A DNA stretch of 64,000 bases from Borreliella yangtzensis (GTDB lineage Bacteria; Spirochaetota; Spirochaetia; Borreliales; Borreliaceae): assembly GCF_014201775.1 (NCBI RefSeq), contig NZ_JACHFG010000002.1:157357-221356 (forward strand). Reading direction: 5' to 3'. A program made the translations under genes and the position numbers. The notes beneath the pieces were generated by a model. The model made no database searches. It was not told the DNA's origin and saw only the letters and a list, made by a program, of their open reading frames with translations. Shown one piece after another: positions 50,254-59,654 of this stretch. Position 1 is the stretch's first letter, and each line of letters starts with the position of its first letter.

Positions 50254-51457
50254 GCTTTCTAAATATAAAAATACTAAAAATTTAAGCAAAAAAACTGTTG
50301 AAGAAATTGATACTTTAAGTTTAAATAAAAACTTTTCCGATTCAGAGATTCAAGGTTCTATGCTTAGATCTTGGATAAATCTAGTTAGGGGTAATAAAAA
50401 TAAAGCACCTGTTGAGTCTAAATCTAACAATATTAATGATTTAAAGCCAGGATTTATTCGCAAAGAGAGTAAGGTTACAAAGATTGCAAAATATTTTTTG
50501 GCTATTGGACTTGAAAAATCTGCAAAGATTATGTCTGAGCTTGATGATTCGGATATAATATTGATCACCAGAGAAATTTCAAAGATTAGTTATATTGCTC
50601 CAGAAGAAAAAGATCATATTATTAAAGAATTTGAAGAATTGTTAAAGAATGAAAAGAGGTATGTTAAGGTTGATGATAATTTTGCTTATGAATTATTGAA
50701 TAAAACATTAGGAAAATCTAAGGCAAAATCAATTTATAAAAAAGTTACTGGCAATGATATTTTTATTCCTTTTGATTATTTATCTCAAATTGAGCATGAA
50801 CAACTTTGGGCATTAATTAAAGATGAGAACATTAAAACGCTTGTTATATTATATAATTATTTAAATAAAGATCAAAAAAAGTATGTTTTTTCGATGCTAG
50901 GAGAAAAAGATAGGAGAGAATTTGTAAAAGATCTTGCTAAACCAAGGCAATTAAGCATGGAGACAGTGGAGGCAATTTCAAATAAGCTTAAAGATAGATT
51001 TAAAATACAAGGTAGTCTTAAGACAGACAAGCTTGATGGATCTAAGATACTTGTTGATATTTTAAGCTATATGGATTCTAATGAAGAGAAAAATCTGCTT
51101 AATAAGATTAATATGCGAGATTTAAATCCTGTTGTGGACAGCGAAATTCGAGAGAAAATATTTGATATCAATGTAATATTGAGAATCATGGATAATGATC
51201 TACATAATATTTTAAGAGAGTTTACAGATAAAGAGATTGCAATTATTATTAAAGATAAAACCGATGAGGTTAGGGATAAAATGCTTTCAAATGTTTCAAA
51301 AAGGCGTAAAGAAATTATTTTAGATGAAGAAGCTTTTTTGGGAAAAATAAGTAAAAAAGATTTAAAAACTATGACATTATCTTTTATTAATTATATTAAA
51401 AATTTAACTTTAAAAGGCGATTTAGTAATATATAGAAAAAATGAGGAATTTATTTAA
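50240..51457 (+). CDS. fliG1: Flagellar motor switch-like protein FliG1
   Basis: An ATG at 50165 lies deep in pgl; the ATG at 50240 (MQDPRLSKYKNTKN), just after GAAGG, is the more natural start and gives 405 residues. The first 90 residues are variable and charged. The FliG N/middle (with the EHEQ equivalent of the EHPQ motif in YLSQIEHEQLWALI) and C-terminal domains (RDLNPVVDSEIREKIF, LHNILREFTDKEIAIIIK) follow. Lyme borreliae have two FliG proteins. FliG2 is the conventional rotor protein, while FliG1 (BB0221) is reported to sit at one cell pole and affect motility in viscous media. The alaS ATG overlaps its stop (TAATG). Confidence 0.9.
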   Translation: MQDPRLSKYKNTKNLSKKTVEEIDTLSLNKNFSDSEIQGSMLRSWINLVRGNKNKAPVESKSNNINDLKPGFIRKESKVTKIAKYFLAIGLEKSAKIMSELDDSDIILITREISKISYIAPEEKDHIIKEFEELLKNEKRYVKVDDNFAYELLNKTLGKSKAKSIYKKVTGNDIFIPFDYLSQIEHEQLWALIKDENIKTLVILYNYLNKDQKKYVFSMLGEKDRREFVKDLAKPRQLSMETVEAISNKLKDRFKIQGSLKTDKLDGSKILVDILSYMDSNEEKNLLNKINMRDLNPVVDSEIREKIFDINVILRIMDNDLHNILREFTDKEIAIIIKDKTDEVRDKMLSNVSKRRKEIILDEEAFLGKISKKDLKTMTLSFINYIKNLTLKGDLVIYRKNEEFI

Positions 51458-53241
51458 TGACACTTGAAAAGTTGCGTAAAAAATATATTGATTTTTTTAA
51501 ATCAAAAAAACATTTTGAAATAAGGGGTAAATCATTGGTTCCTGAAAATGATCCTACAGTTCTTTTCAATACAGCTGGTATGCAGCCCCTTATTCCTTAT
51601 CTTCTTGGGGAAGTACATCCATCAGGAGACATGCTTGTTAATGTTCAAAAATGCTTGAGAACAGGAGACATTAATGAGGTTGGAGATTTAACTCATTTAA
51701 CCTTTTTTGAAATGCTTGGAAATTGGTCTCTTGGAGCTTATTTCAAAGAGTATTCTGTAAGGTGTAGTTTTGAATTTTTGACGTCTTCTGATTATTTAAA
51801 TATTCCAAAAGATAGTCTTTATGTGAGTGTTTTTGAAGGCGATCAAGAGATTCCTTGCGATACAGAAACGGCTAAAGTTTGGGAAAGCTTGGGCATTTCT
51901 AAAGATAGAATATACTATCTTTCTAAGGACCATAATTTTTGGGGACCTGTTGGATCTAAAGGCCCTTGTGGACCAGATACTGAAATATATGTGGATACTG
52001 GAAAAATTAAGTGTTCTCTTGACTGCAATATTACGTGTTCTTGTGGCAAGTATTTTGAAATCTGGAATAATGTTTTTATGCAATACAATAAAGATGAAAA
52101 TGGTAATTACATAGAATTGGATCGAAAATGTGTTGATACGGGAATGGGCCTTGAAAGGACAATTGCTTTCTTGCAGGGCAAATCTTCAGTTTATGATACA
52201 GATGCATTTATACCTATAATAAAGAGAATAGAATTTATTTCTGGTAAAATTTATGGACAAAAAGAAGACGATGATAGATGTATCAGAATAATTTCTGATC
52301 ATGTTAAAGCGGCCTGTTTTATCCTTGCCGATAGTTCTGTTGTTGTTCCCTCTAATTTGGGCCAAGGGTATGTTTTAAGAAGACTAATAAGGCGATCAAT
52401 TAGATATGCGAAGAAACTTGGAATAAAATCTCATTTTTTAGCTGATCTTGTTGATTCTGTAGAGACTATTTATAGGTCTTTTTATAATGAGCTAACAGAA
52501 AAAAAAGATTTTATCAAAAAGGAGTTGAGTGCAGAAGAAGAAAAGTTTTTTAAAACTTTATTTCAAGGTGAGCAGGAATTTATTAAAATAACACGAAATT
52601 TACCTTCTAAGACTATTCCTGGCAATATTGTTTTTAAACTTTACGATACTTATGGTTTTCCATACGAAGTAACAGAAGAGCTTGCTTTTGAATATGGCTT
52701 TAATATTGATAAGTTAGGTTTTAATGAGTATTTTAAAAATCATCAAAAGATTTCAAAGAAAGGAAGTGACAAAGTCTTTAAAGGAGGGCTTGCTGACTAT
52801 ACTTATGAAACCACTAAATTGCATACAGCGACGCATTTGCTTCATAAAGCACTTCAATTAGTACTAGGTGATCATGTTAGACAAAAAGGAAGCAATATTA
52901 CTGCTGAGCGATTAAGGTTTGATTTTGTTCATTCTGAAAAGATGACAGATGATGAGATAAAAAAAGTTGAAGATATTGTTAATTTGCAGATAAAAAATTC
53001 TTTATCTGTAAAAAAATCTATAATGGAATTAAGTGAGGCTAAAGAAAGAGGCGCTATGGCTCTTTTTGGAGAAAAATATGATAATTTGGTGAGCGTTTAC
53101 GAGATAGATGGATTTTCACTTGAAGTTTGTGGGGGTCCTCATGTAGAGAATACCAATGAACTTGGCACTTTTAAAATACAAAAAGAACAATCCTCATCTT
53201 CAGGTATAAGAAGAATAAAAGCTATTTTGATTGATAAGTAA
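51457..53241 (+). CDS. alaS: Alanyl-tRNA synthetase, short form
   Basis: 594 residues against about 875 in E. coli. The class II catalytic core is complete (PLIPYLLGE, VQKCLRTGDINEVG, FFEMLGNWSLGAYFK, ETGMGLER-like DTGMGLERT) and so is the editing domain (zinc motif HTATHLLHKAL and CGGPHVENTNELG). The protein ends with FKIQKEQSSSSGIRRIKAI, so the C-Ala oligomerisation and tRNA-elbow-binding domain is absent. This is the normal form in Lyme borreliae as I remember it, not a local truncation. Start codon overlaps the fliG1 stop. Confidence 0.95.
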   Translation: MTLEKLRKKYIDFFKSKKHFEIRGKSLVPENDPTVLFNTAGMQPLIPYLLGEVHPSGDMLVNVQKCLRTGDINEVGDLTHLTFFEMLGNWSLGAYFKEYSVRCSFEFLTSSDYLNIPKDSLYVSVFEGDQEIPCDTETAKVWESLGISKDRIYYLSKDHNFWGPVGSKGPCGPDTEIYVDTGKIKCSLDCNITCSCGKYFEIWNNVFMQYNKDENGNYIELDRKCVDTGMGLERTIAFLQGKSSVYDTDAFIPIIKRIEFISGKIYGQKEDDDRCIRIISDHVKAACFILADSSVVVPSNLGQGYVLRRLIRRSIRYAKKLGIKSHFLADLVDSVETIYRSFYNELTEKKDFIKKELSAEEEKFFKTLFQGEQEFIKITRNLPSKTIPGNIVFKLYDTYGFPYEVTEELAFEYGFNIDKLGFNEYFKNHQKISKKGSDKVFKGGLADYTYETTKLHTATHLLHKALQLVLGDHVRQKGSNITAERLRFDFVHSEKMTDDEIKKVEDIVNLQIKNSLSVKKSIMELSEAKERGAMALFGEKYDNLVSVYEIDGFSLEVCGGPHVENTNELGTFKIQKEQSSSSGIRRIKAILIDK

Positions 53242-53282
53242 AATTGTTTATTATTTGTTGATTTATTGTAATAGGAGGCTTT

Positions 53283-54104
53283 ATGATAAACTCAATTTTA
53301 GATTATTTGTTGACTTTGCACCCTGTACTACTAGGACTTTTAGGTTCTACTTTCACTTGGTTTACTACAGCTTTTGGAGCAGGAGCAGTTTTTTTCTTTA
53401 GGAAGGTAGATAATAAAATAATGGACGCTATGCTTGGTTTTTCAGCAGGTATTATGATAGCGGCCAGTTTTTTTTCTCTTATTCAGCCAGCTATAGAAAG
53501 AGCTGAAGAGCTTGGATACATTACTTGGATGCCGGCTGTTTTTGGATTTCTTGTTGGAGCATTTTTTATATATATTGTAGATGTATTTGTTCCAGATCTT
53601 GACAAACTTACTTTTATTGATGAAGATTTAACTAAACACGGTAAAAAAGATTTTTTACTCTTTACTGCTGTTACTTTGCACAATTTCCCAGAAGGATTGG
53701 CTGTTGGCGTTGCTTTTGGAGCCTTGGCTTCGAATCCGGATATTCAAACTTTAGTTGGGGCTATGCTTCTTACGCTTGGCATTGGTATTCAAAATATACC
53801 TGAAGGAGCCGCTATTTCTCTACCTTTAAGAAGAGGTAATGTTGCTTTGATAAAATGCTTTAATTATGGACAAATGTCGGGATTAGTGGAAATTGTAGGA
53901 GGCCTTATGGGTGCTTATGCGGTTTATTCTTTTACCCGAATTTTACCTTTTGCTTTAGCTTTCTCAGCAGGAGCTATGATTTATGTGTCAATTGAACAAT
54001 TAATACCTGAAGCTAAGAGAAAAGACATTGATAATAAAGTGCCAAGTATATTTGGCGTTATTGGTTTTACATTAATGATGTTTCTTGATGTTTCATTAGG
54101 TTGA
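53283..54104 (+). CDS. ZIP-family metal transporter (GufA type)
   Basis: 273 residues, about eight membrane segments. The ZIP metal-site motifs are clear: HNFPEGLAVGVAFG and QNIPEGAAISLPLRRG, each with conserved His/Asn, Pro and Glu. It carries divalent metal, probably zinc or manganese, across the inner membrane. Manganese matters especially in Borrelia, but another transporter (BmtA) is the recognised manganese importer, so the substrate here is open. AGGAGG precedes the ATG. It ends two bases from pstB, tail to tail. It corresponds to BB0219. Confidence 0.87.
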   Translation: MINSILDYLLTLHPVLLGLLGSTFTWFTTAFGAGAVFFFRKVDNKIMDAMLGFSAGIMIAASFFSLIQPAIERAEELGYITWMPAVFGFLVGAFFIYIVDVFVPDLDKLTFIDEDLTKHGKKDFLLFTAVTLHNFPEGLAVGVAFGALASNPDIQTLVGAMLLTLGIGIQNIPEGAAISLPLRRGNVALIKCFNYGQMSGLVEIVGGLMGAYAVYSFTRILPFALAFSAGAMIYVSIEQLIPEAKRKDIDNKVPSIFGVIGFTLMMFLDVSLG

Positions 54105-54106
54105 AA

Positions 54107-54889
54107 TTATCCAAATTTTCCACTGATATATTCTTCAGTTTTAGTATTTTTAGGATTGAAGAATAGCTCATCAGTTGGACTTTCTTCTTCAATACACCCA
54201 TTAAGGAAAAATGCGGTTCTGTCAGATATTCTACCGGCTTGTTGCATATTGTGGGTTACAATGATTATTGTGTAACTTTCTTTTAAGTTTATTATAAGTT
54301 CTTCAATTTTTCCTGTTGATATTGGATCGAGTGCAGAAGTAGGTTCATCCATTAATATTACATTTGGTTCTATTGCAAGAGTTCTTGCGATGCAGAGCCT
54401 TTGTTGTTGACCCCCCGAGAGGCTTAAGGCATTTGTATTAAGTTTGTCTTTGACCTCGTTCCAGAGTGCAGATTTTATTAGTGATTGTTCTACTATTTCA
54501 TCTAATATTTTTTTATCTTTTGTTCCGTGAATTTTAGGGCCATAGCTTATATTGTCGTAGATAGACATTAAAAATGGATTAGGAGTTTGAAATACCATTC
54601 CTATTTTTCTTCTAAGCTCTAGGACATCGAAATTATTTGAATAAATGTTTTTCCCCTCATATATTACATTACCTTCTATTTTAATGCCTTCAACAAGGTC
54701 ATTCATTCTGTTGAGAGTTCTTAAGAATGTTGATTTACCGCAGCCAGATGGGCCTATTAAAGCGGTAATGCTATTTTTTAGTATTTTGATATTTATTTTA
54801 TTTAAAGCCTTAAAGTCTGTATAAAATAGATTTAAATTTTTTGTTTCTATTATAATTTCATTTTTTGGTGTATCTTTTTCTTTTACCAC
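54107..54889 (-). CDS. pstB: Phosphate ABC transporter ATPase PstB
   Basis: 260 residues with Walker [10 protein letters not shown], the signature [16 protein letters not shown], Walker [13 protein letters not shown] and the switch His in [12 protein letters not shown]. The PstB-specific [11 protein letters not shown] follows Walker A. It energises phosphate uptake through PstC and PstA. It starts at GTG 54889 directly after the pstA stop. No phoU follows, unlike in enteric bacteria. Confidence 0.96.
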   Translation of the reverse strand: MVKEKDTPKNEIIIETKNLNLFYTDFKALNKINIKILKNSITALIGPSGCGKSTFLRTLNRMNDLVEGIKIEGNVIYEGKNIYSNNFDVLELRRKIGMVFQTPNPFLMSIYDNISYGPKIHGTKDKKILDEIVEQSLIKSALWNEVKDKLNTNALSLSGGQQQRLCIARTLAIEPNVILMDEPTSALDPISTGKIEELIINLKESYTIIIVTHNMQQAGRISDRTAFFLNGCIEEESPTDELFFNPKNTKTEEYISGKFG

Positions 54890-56434
54890 TTATTTAATCC
54901 TATATAATTTGTTTATTAAAAATTTTGATGTTAAATTTATTATGAGTACCATTATTACAAGTATTGAAGCCGTTCCAAATCCCTTGTCCAGGTGTCCTTC
55001 TTGGAATAACATCAGTAAGTGTACAGTTAATGTTCTTGATGGTTCATTTAAATTTGTTGCAAGTCCCAAGTTTGTTCCCATTGTAAAAAGCAATACAGCC
55101 GTTTCTCCTAAAGCTCGTCCTATTGCAAGAACTATTCCTGTTAGTATTCCAGGAATAGCCGCTGGAACCATGATTTTAATTATAGTTTCTGTTTTGTTTG
55201 CTCCTAAGGCGAATGAAGCATACTTGTATGATTTTGGAATTGTTTTAAATGCTTCTTCGGTTGTTTTAACAATCATTGGTAATATCATTAAGGAACTTGT
55301 TATTGCTCCTGAAAGTATTCCCATTCCAAAAATTGGTACAAAAAATATTAGTCCAAAAAGTCCAAAAATTATTGCAGGAATTGAGGACAGTATGTCAACA
55401 CTCATAGATAGTATTTTGTAAAATATTTTGTTAGAAGTGTATTCGGCAAGCATTATCCCAGTCCCTATCCCAATGCATATTGAAATAGCAGTTGTTAGTA
55501 ATATTACATAAAAAGTATTTAAGATTAAATAAGAAATTCCGCCATATGCACCGGAATCTCTTGGAATGGATAGTATAAAATTTAAATTCAAAGGGTTACT
55601 TTTATCAAAGTAATGCATTTTAATAAAGGGCGCTTTAATACTTTGAAAATAATGCCAAGGCACAATTGCTAGTGAACCTTCTGTTTTTTCTATAGTTTGT
55701 ATTATTTTTTCTTTTTGATCAAGATATTTTATTATTTTTAATTCAATATCTTTTGATATTAAATTAACCCATTTTTCTTTACCTTTAATAAGTTTTTCAA
55801 TCTCATCAATACCCAGTGTATTAATTATTTCGTTCTCGTTTTTTGTTAAAGTTTTTTTACTTATTAGTACAGACATGGTTTTTATTTTTAAAGTTTTAAT
55901 GTTAGGATATAGCTTAAAATTTATGGATTTGAATTCTTCTTTTGTTAAATAACTTACAGAACCTATCGTACTATTTATTGTTTGAAGTATTTTTTGTGTA
56001 GATGGTTCAATTTTTATGTACCTTTTATTAAATTCATTATTTTTGATTATTGTTCTTAGAATAGCTTTGTTAGATATACTATCAAGTGAATTGGCAATAG
56101 GTATAATATCGATTCCTTGATCTGAAATGCTTCCCCAGTGTGAAATTTTATTGTTATATATGTTGTAAATGTCTTCTATTGAGATTTTATCTATATTTAT
56201 ATTTTTATTAACAATAAAAGCAATTTGTATTTCTTTGTTGTCTTCTGTTTTAAATGGCACAAAATTTTGAGTTTTGTTTAAAAATAAAGTTTGTTTTTTT
56301 TTGAAATAAAACAAAGAGTTGTACAATATATACGCTATTAGAAAAATTAGTAGTGATGTTAAAAAATACGCAATAAAATTGATTATAAAGAAATAGAACC
56401 CGTTAATCAGTTTGTTTATTTGAGTTTTGGTCAC
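54890..56434 (-). CDS. pstA: Phosphate ABC transporter permease PstA with large periplasmic insert
   Basis: 514 residues against about 290 in E. coli. The first membrane helix (about 12-45) is followed by some 250 residues of predicted periplasmic sequence before the standard five-helix permease core (from about 300), which has the EAA-type loop YASFALGANKTETIIKIMVP and GRALGETAVLLFTMG. Part of the insert resembles PstS-type binding proteins: ISIEDIYNIYNNKISHWGSI, then a STIGSVSYLTKEEF stretch like the PGAIGYV region, repeated less clearly as TEGSLAIVPWHYF. A fused, perhaps non-binding, receptor-like domain is therefore inferred. The start overlaps pstC by four bases. Confidence 0.92.
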   Translation of the reverse strand: MTKTQINKLINGFYFFIINFIAYFLTSLLIFLIAYILYNSLFYFKKKQTLFLNKTQNFVPFKTEDNKEIQIAFIVNKNINIDKISIEDIYNIYNNKISHWGSISDQGIDIIPIANSLDSISNKAILRTIIKNNEFNKRYIKIEPSTQKILQTINSTIGSVSYLTKEEFKSINFKLYPNIKTLKIKTMSVLISKKTLTKNENEIINTLGIDEIEKLIKGKEKWVNLISKDIELKIIKYLDQKEKIIQTIEKTEGSLAIVPWHYFQSIKAPFIKMHYFDKSNPLNLNFILSIPRDSGAYGGISYLILNTFYVILLTTAISICIGIGTGIMLAEYTSNKIFYKILSMSVDILSSIPAIIFGLFGLIFFVPIFGMGILSGAITSSLMILPMIVKTTEEAFKTIPKSYKYASFALGANKTETIIKIMVPAAIPGILTGIVLAIGRALGETAVLLFTMGTNLGLATNLNEPSRTLTVHLLMLFQEGHLDKGFGTASILVIMVLIINLTSKFLINKLYRIK

Positions 56435-57339
56435 TTTTGCTTTAGCCTTTTATTTGAAGATAGTATGAAATTTTTGAGTAAATTTGTAATTATTGAAAAT
56501 AACAATAACACTAGAGCTGTAGAAAATAGGGCTTCTCTGTGTGTTCCCGAGGCATATCCCATGTCCATAGCAATATTTACAGTTAACGTTCTAATGGGAG
56601 AAAATACATTTTTTATGAAAAGAGGAGAGCCTCCTCCAACCATTAATACCGCTACTGTTTCTCCAATAGCTCTTCCTATTGCTAATATTGTTCCTGCCAA
56701 AATGCCTCTACTGGCTGATGGTATTGTTATTTTATATATTGTTTGCCAGTCTGTTGCTGCTAATGCAAGAGATGCAAATTTATATGATTTAGGAACGGCT
56801 TTAAGTGATGAATAGCAAACGCTAATTATTGTGGGAACTATCATTATGCTTAATATGAGTGATGAGCTTATTAAATTATATCCCAAATTGTCTTCTCTTT
56901 GAAAAATGTTTTTTACTAAAGCGGCAATGAATGTGCTTCCAAAAAATCCATAAACCACACTAGGGATTCCTGCCAAAAGCTCTATTACTGTTTGTAAAAA
57001 TTTTCTATAAAATCCTTTTGCTTTTTCAAGCAGATATATTGCAAATCCCAATCCAATTGGCAAAGCGATTAAAATAGAAAAAAATGTAGTTAAAAAGGAA
57101 TTAATAATGAATGATAAGATGCCGTAAGATTTTTGTAGATTACTGGTAGGATCCCAATTTGTGCTAAATAAAAAGTTAAAAATTTTAATTTTGTTATTAA
57201 TGAATGGTGTTATTCCGGTTTTTAATATAAACGCACCTAAAAACATTATTGATAGGGAGCTGATTATTGCAGATATAAGAATAAAAGATTTGAAAATAAT
57301 TCCAATTATCTTTCTTTTTGTCTTTAAGCTTAGATGCAT
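56431..57339 (-). CDS. pstC: Phosphate ABC transporter permease PstC
   Basis: 302 residues, normal for PstC, six membrane segments. ELLAGIPSVVYGFFG and the EAA loop KFASLALAATDWQTIYKITIPSA with GRAIGETVAVLMV are characteristic. It pairs with PstA to form the inner-membrane channel. It lies 90 bases after pstS, with a stable hairpin between them, and overlaps pstA by four bases (ATGA). Confidence 0.96.
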   Translation of the reverse strand: MHLSLKTKRKIIGIIFKSFILISAIISSLSIMFLGAFILKTGITPFINNKIKIFNFLFSTNWDPTSNLQKSYGILSFIINSFLTTFFSILIALPIGLGFAIYLLEKAKGFYRKFLQTVIELLAGIPSVVYGFFGSTFIAALVKNIFQREDNLGYNLISSSLILSIMIVPTIISVCYSSLKAVPKSYKFASLALAATDWQTIYKITIPSASRGILAGTILAIGRAIGETVAVLMVGGGSPLFIKNVFSPIRTLTVNIAMDMGYASGTHREALFSTALVLLLFSIITNLLKNFILSSNKRLKQK

Positions 57340-57382
57340 TTTTTAAAAGAATCCCTTAAAGCTCATCTCAGTGTTATATTGT

Positions 57383-57412
57383 ATTACTCGACTTAATAGC
57401 AAGTCAAGTAAT
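57383..57412 (-). promoter_or_regulatory. 12-bp hairpin between pstS and pstC
   Basis: In the minus-strand RNA, AUUACUUGACUU pairs with AAGUCGAGUAAU over 12 bp with one G-U pair, loop GCUAUU. No U-tract follows, so it is not a standard terminator; it could protect the 3' end of a pstS-only message or attenuate downstream genes. Confidence 0.55.
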
Positions 57413-57428
57413 CTTTTCTTTGGTTTAA

Positions 57429-58271
57429 TTATATTTTTATCCCTAAAAAACCTTGTTCTTCAACGATATCTTGTCCGGTTGAGCTTGTCATAAAATCAAT
57501 AAATTGAGTTACGCTTTTATCCTCGTATTTATTATTTGTAACTACTATTAAATTTCTTTTAATGGTGTATTTATTGCTATTTATTGTTTCTTTTGTAGGA
57601 TATGTACTGTTTATAGAAAGTATATTTAACCCTTTTTCTATTGAATTTTTTGCGTACCCAAGTCCTATATATCCTATTGAATGTGGAGTAAGGCTTGTTT
57701 TTTCAATTACTTCTCCATTAGATTTTACTACTATTCCATCTTGTCTAAATTGAGATTCTTCATGAGTTTTAAATATTTTATTAAGAAGTAGATCTTTTAT
57801 AGACGAATAAGAACCAGAGGAGGAATCGCGATTAATGAAATTGATTTTAGCATCAGGCCCCCCCACTTGTTTCCAATTTTGAATTTTTCCATTTAATATT
57901 TTAGCTAAATTTTCTTCTGTAATATTTGTAATTTTTATTTCAGGACTTGTGATGAAAATCAAAGCATCATAAGCGAATACAGTTTCTTTTGCCCCTTGTT
58001 CAATTTCCTCTTGTGTCAAATCTCTTGATGATATGGCTATTTTATATATTTTGTTAAATAGTCCGTTTATGCCAACACTACTTCCTTGTGCATCGTATGT
58101 TACTTTAGTATTATTTTTTATTTTATTGTATCTTAAAATCATTTCATCTAGTATTGGGCTTACAGTTGTAGAGCCCCCAATTGATACAATTTTTTCATTG
58201 TCTTGATTTTTACAGTTGTATAATAAACTCGTTGATAGCATAAAAATTAAGATAATAAATTTTTTCATCAA
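57429..58271 (-). CDS. pstS: Phosphate-binding lipoprotein PstS
   Basis: 280 residues. The signal MMKKFIILIFMLSTSLLYNC has a lipobox ending at Cys20. GGSTTVSPIL is the phosphate-binding TGS-type loop, FINRDSSSGSYSSI the second phosphate-binding segment, and HSIGYIGLGYAKN the third. It captures phosphate in the periplasm and delivers it to PstC/PstA. GGAG stands before the ATG. First gene of pstSCAB, with a predicted promoter directly upstream. No PhoB/PhoR is recognised nearby. Confidence 0.95.
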   Translation of the reverse strand: MMKKFIILIFMLSTSLLYNCKNQDNEKIVSIGGSTTVSPILDEMILRYNKIKNNTKVTYDAQGSSVGINGLFNKIYKIAISSRDLTQEEIEQGAKETVFAYDALIFITSPEIKITNITEENLAKILNGKIQNWKQVGGPDAKINFINRDSSSGSYSSIKDLLLNKIFKTHEESQFRQDGIVVKSNGEVIEKTSLTPHSIGYIGLGYAKNSIEKGLNILSINSTYPTKETINSNKYTIKRNLIVVTNNKYEDKSVTQFIDFMTSSTGQDIVEEQGFLGIKI

Positions 58272-58293
58272 GTAAACTCCTTTGTTTAAGTAT

Positions 58294-58321
58294 ATAATAG
58301 CATTAATTAAAAATAAGTCAA
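58294..58321 (-). promoter_or_regulatory. Predicted promoter of the pst operon
   Basis: On the minus strand TTGACT (58321-58316) and TATTAT (58299-58294) are 16 bases apart, about 22 bases before the start of PstS. Spacing is one base short of ideal but the hexamers are good. No Pho-box repeat is visible. Confidence 0.5.
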
Positions 58322-58433
58322 TTATAAATTAACTTTATTGATTAAGTTGTAATTGGGGAATAATAGCAAATATTTTAATTTTTTGGTATAAATTACTACT
58401 AGGTTTGTATGTTAAGTTTTGCGAGGTGTTTAA

Positions 58434-59012
58434 ATGGCTGTAGTGAAATCTGGTGAGATTGAAAAAGGTTCTTTTTTACTTATCAAAGGGACTCCCCACC
58501 TTGTTCTTGAAAGAGAATTCTCAAAAACAGGTAGGGGAGGGGCAATAGTAAGGTTAAAGCTTAAGAACTTAAAAAACAAATTTGTAATTAGAGAAACTTT
58601 AAAAGGGGCAGATACTGCAGAAGCAATTGAAATTTATGAAGTTAGTGTTCAGTATTTATACAAAGACAAAGATGTTTTGGTTTTCATGGATTTAGAAACT
58701 TATGATCAGATTAGTTTGGACTTAAAGGAAAGTGCTAATTTTCAAGATAAGGTGCCTTTTTTACAGGAGTCGGAAACATATTCTCTTGTAATGTTTGACA
58801 ATATGGTTATTGATATTAAGTTGGCTCCAAAGGTCGCTTTTGAAGTTATAGAGGTTGAAGCAGCTATTAAAGGCGATACTGTAACGAATGCAATGAAAAA
58901 TATTACTCTTAATACGGGGCTTGTAATAAAAGCTCCACTTTTTATTAACGTTGGAGATAAAGTTTTAGTTAATTCTGAAACTAAAGAGTATGCAGAGCGG
59001 ATTAAAAGTTGA
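58434..59012 (+). CDS. efp: Translation elongation factor P
   Basis: 192 residues with the KOW-like first domain and two OB domains ending INVGDKVLVNSETKEYAER. It relieves ribosome stalling at polyproline. The loop that carries the modified residue reads SKTGRGGAIVRLKLKN, so position 34, Lys in E. coli (VKPGKGQ), is Arg here. That argues against EpmA-type beta-lysylation and points to an unmodified loop or to arginine modification. GAGGTG precedes the ATG. The next gene's likely start lies inside its 3' end. Confidence 0.95.
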   Translation: MAVVKSGEIEKGSFLLIKGTPHLVLEREFSKTGRGGAIVRLKLKNLKNKFVIRETLKGADTAEAIEIYEVSVQYLYKDKDVLVFMDLETYDQISLDLKESANFQDKVPFLQESETYSLVMFDNMVIDIKLAPKVAFEVIEVEAAIKGDTVTNAMKNITLNTGLVIKAPLFINVGDKVLVNSETKEYAERIKS

Positions 59013-59643
59013 ATTAATATTGTTTTTTTGTTGTGTTGTTTGTTCTTGCGAAATAAATTATCCGGAGATAAAAGAACTTGATTATAAGGTAAATTATTAT
59101 TTTACTGAGAATCGTTTAGATTATTTTATGAGTTTCGATTTTGCAATTAAAGTTTTCAATTCAAAAGATGTTTTTAAATTATCAATAGAGAATAAAAACA
59201 CCAATGAGTTTATTCAAGTGATTAATAATAATTATAGCTCTTTTTTTATTGATTCTAGTCTTGGCAAGGATATTCTATATTGTAGAGATTTGAGGTTTAA
59301 TTTTTTTGATTCAACTTTTGAAGACTTTACCTCTTGTGTTCGTCTTTTTGATAAGGGTATGAGGGTTTACAGTAGAGAGCTTATTGTTTCTTTGGGTATG
59401 TCAAAATATGATTTAGATGGTGTTCACAATTATGTATATAAGTCTAAAGATATGGCAATGTTAAATAAGTTAAGTAACTCTAAAGTATTTTTTGTTAAAA
59501 CTTTAAAAGACAAGCTGCATCCCGCATCTTCAGTTACTAGAATTGATTCGATAGATACTCTAGAGGTTGATAAAACATTAGATAATTACATAAGTTTTTA
59601 TTATGTTGAAAAAAACTCAAACCTTTTTTTTAAGGTCAATTAA
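58990..59643 (+). CDS. Lipoprotein of unknown function
   Basis: 217 residues. The start MQSGLKVELILFFCCVVCSC gives a short signal with a lipobox around VCSC. The ATG overlaps efp by 23 bases; AAAGAG precedes it. The mature part is hydrophilic with alternating beta and loop predictions (YKVNYYFTENRLDYFMSF, KVFNSKDVFKL) and no domain I recognise. It corresponds to BB0213. A tRNA gene on the opposite strand ends 11 bases after its stop. Confidence 0.68.
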   Translation: MQSGLKVELILFFCCVVCSCEINYPEIKELDYKVNYYFTENRLDYFMSFDFAIKVFNSKDVFKLSIENKNTNEFIQVINNNYSSFFIDSSLGKDILYCRDLRFNFFDSTFEDFTSCVRLFDKGMRVYSRELIVSLGMSKYDLDGVHNYVYKSKDMAMLNKLSNSKVFFVKTLKDKLHPASSVTRIDSIDTLEVDKTLDNYISFYYVEKNSNLFFKVN

Positions 59644-59654
59644 AAAAATCAAAT

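Noticed and set aside
54909..55421. 170-codon open frame antisense to pstA
   Set aside because: It mirrors the conserved permease core and follows from its codon use.
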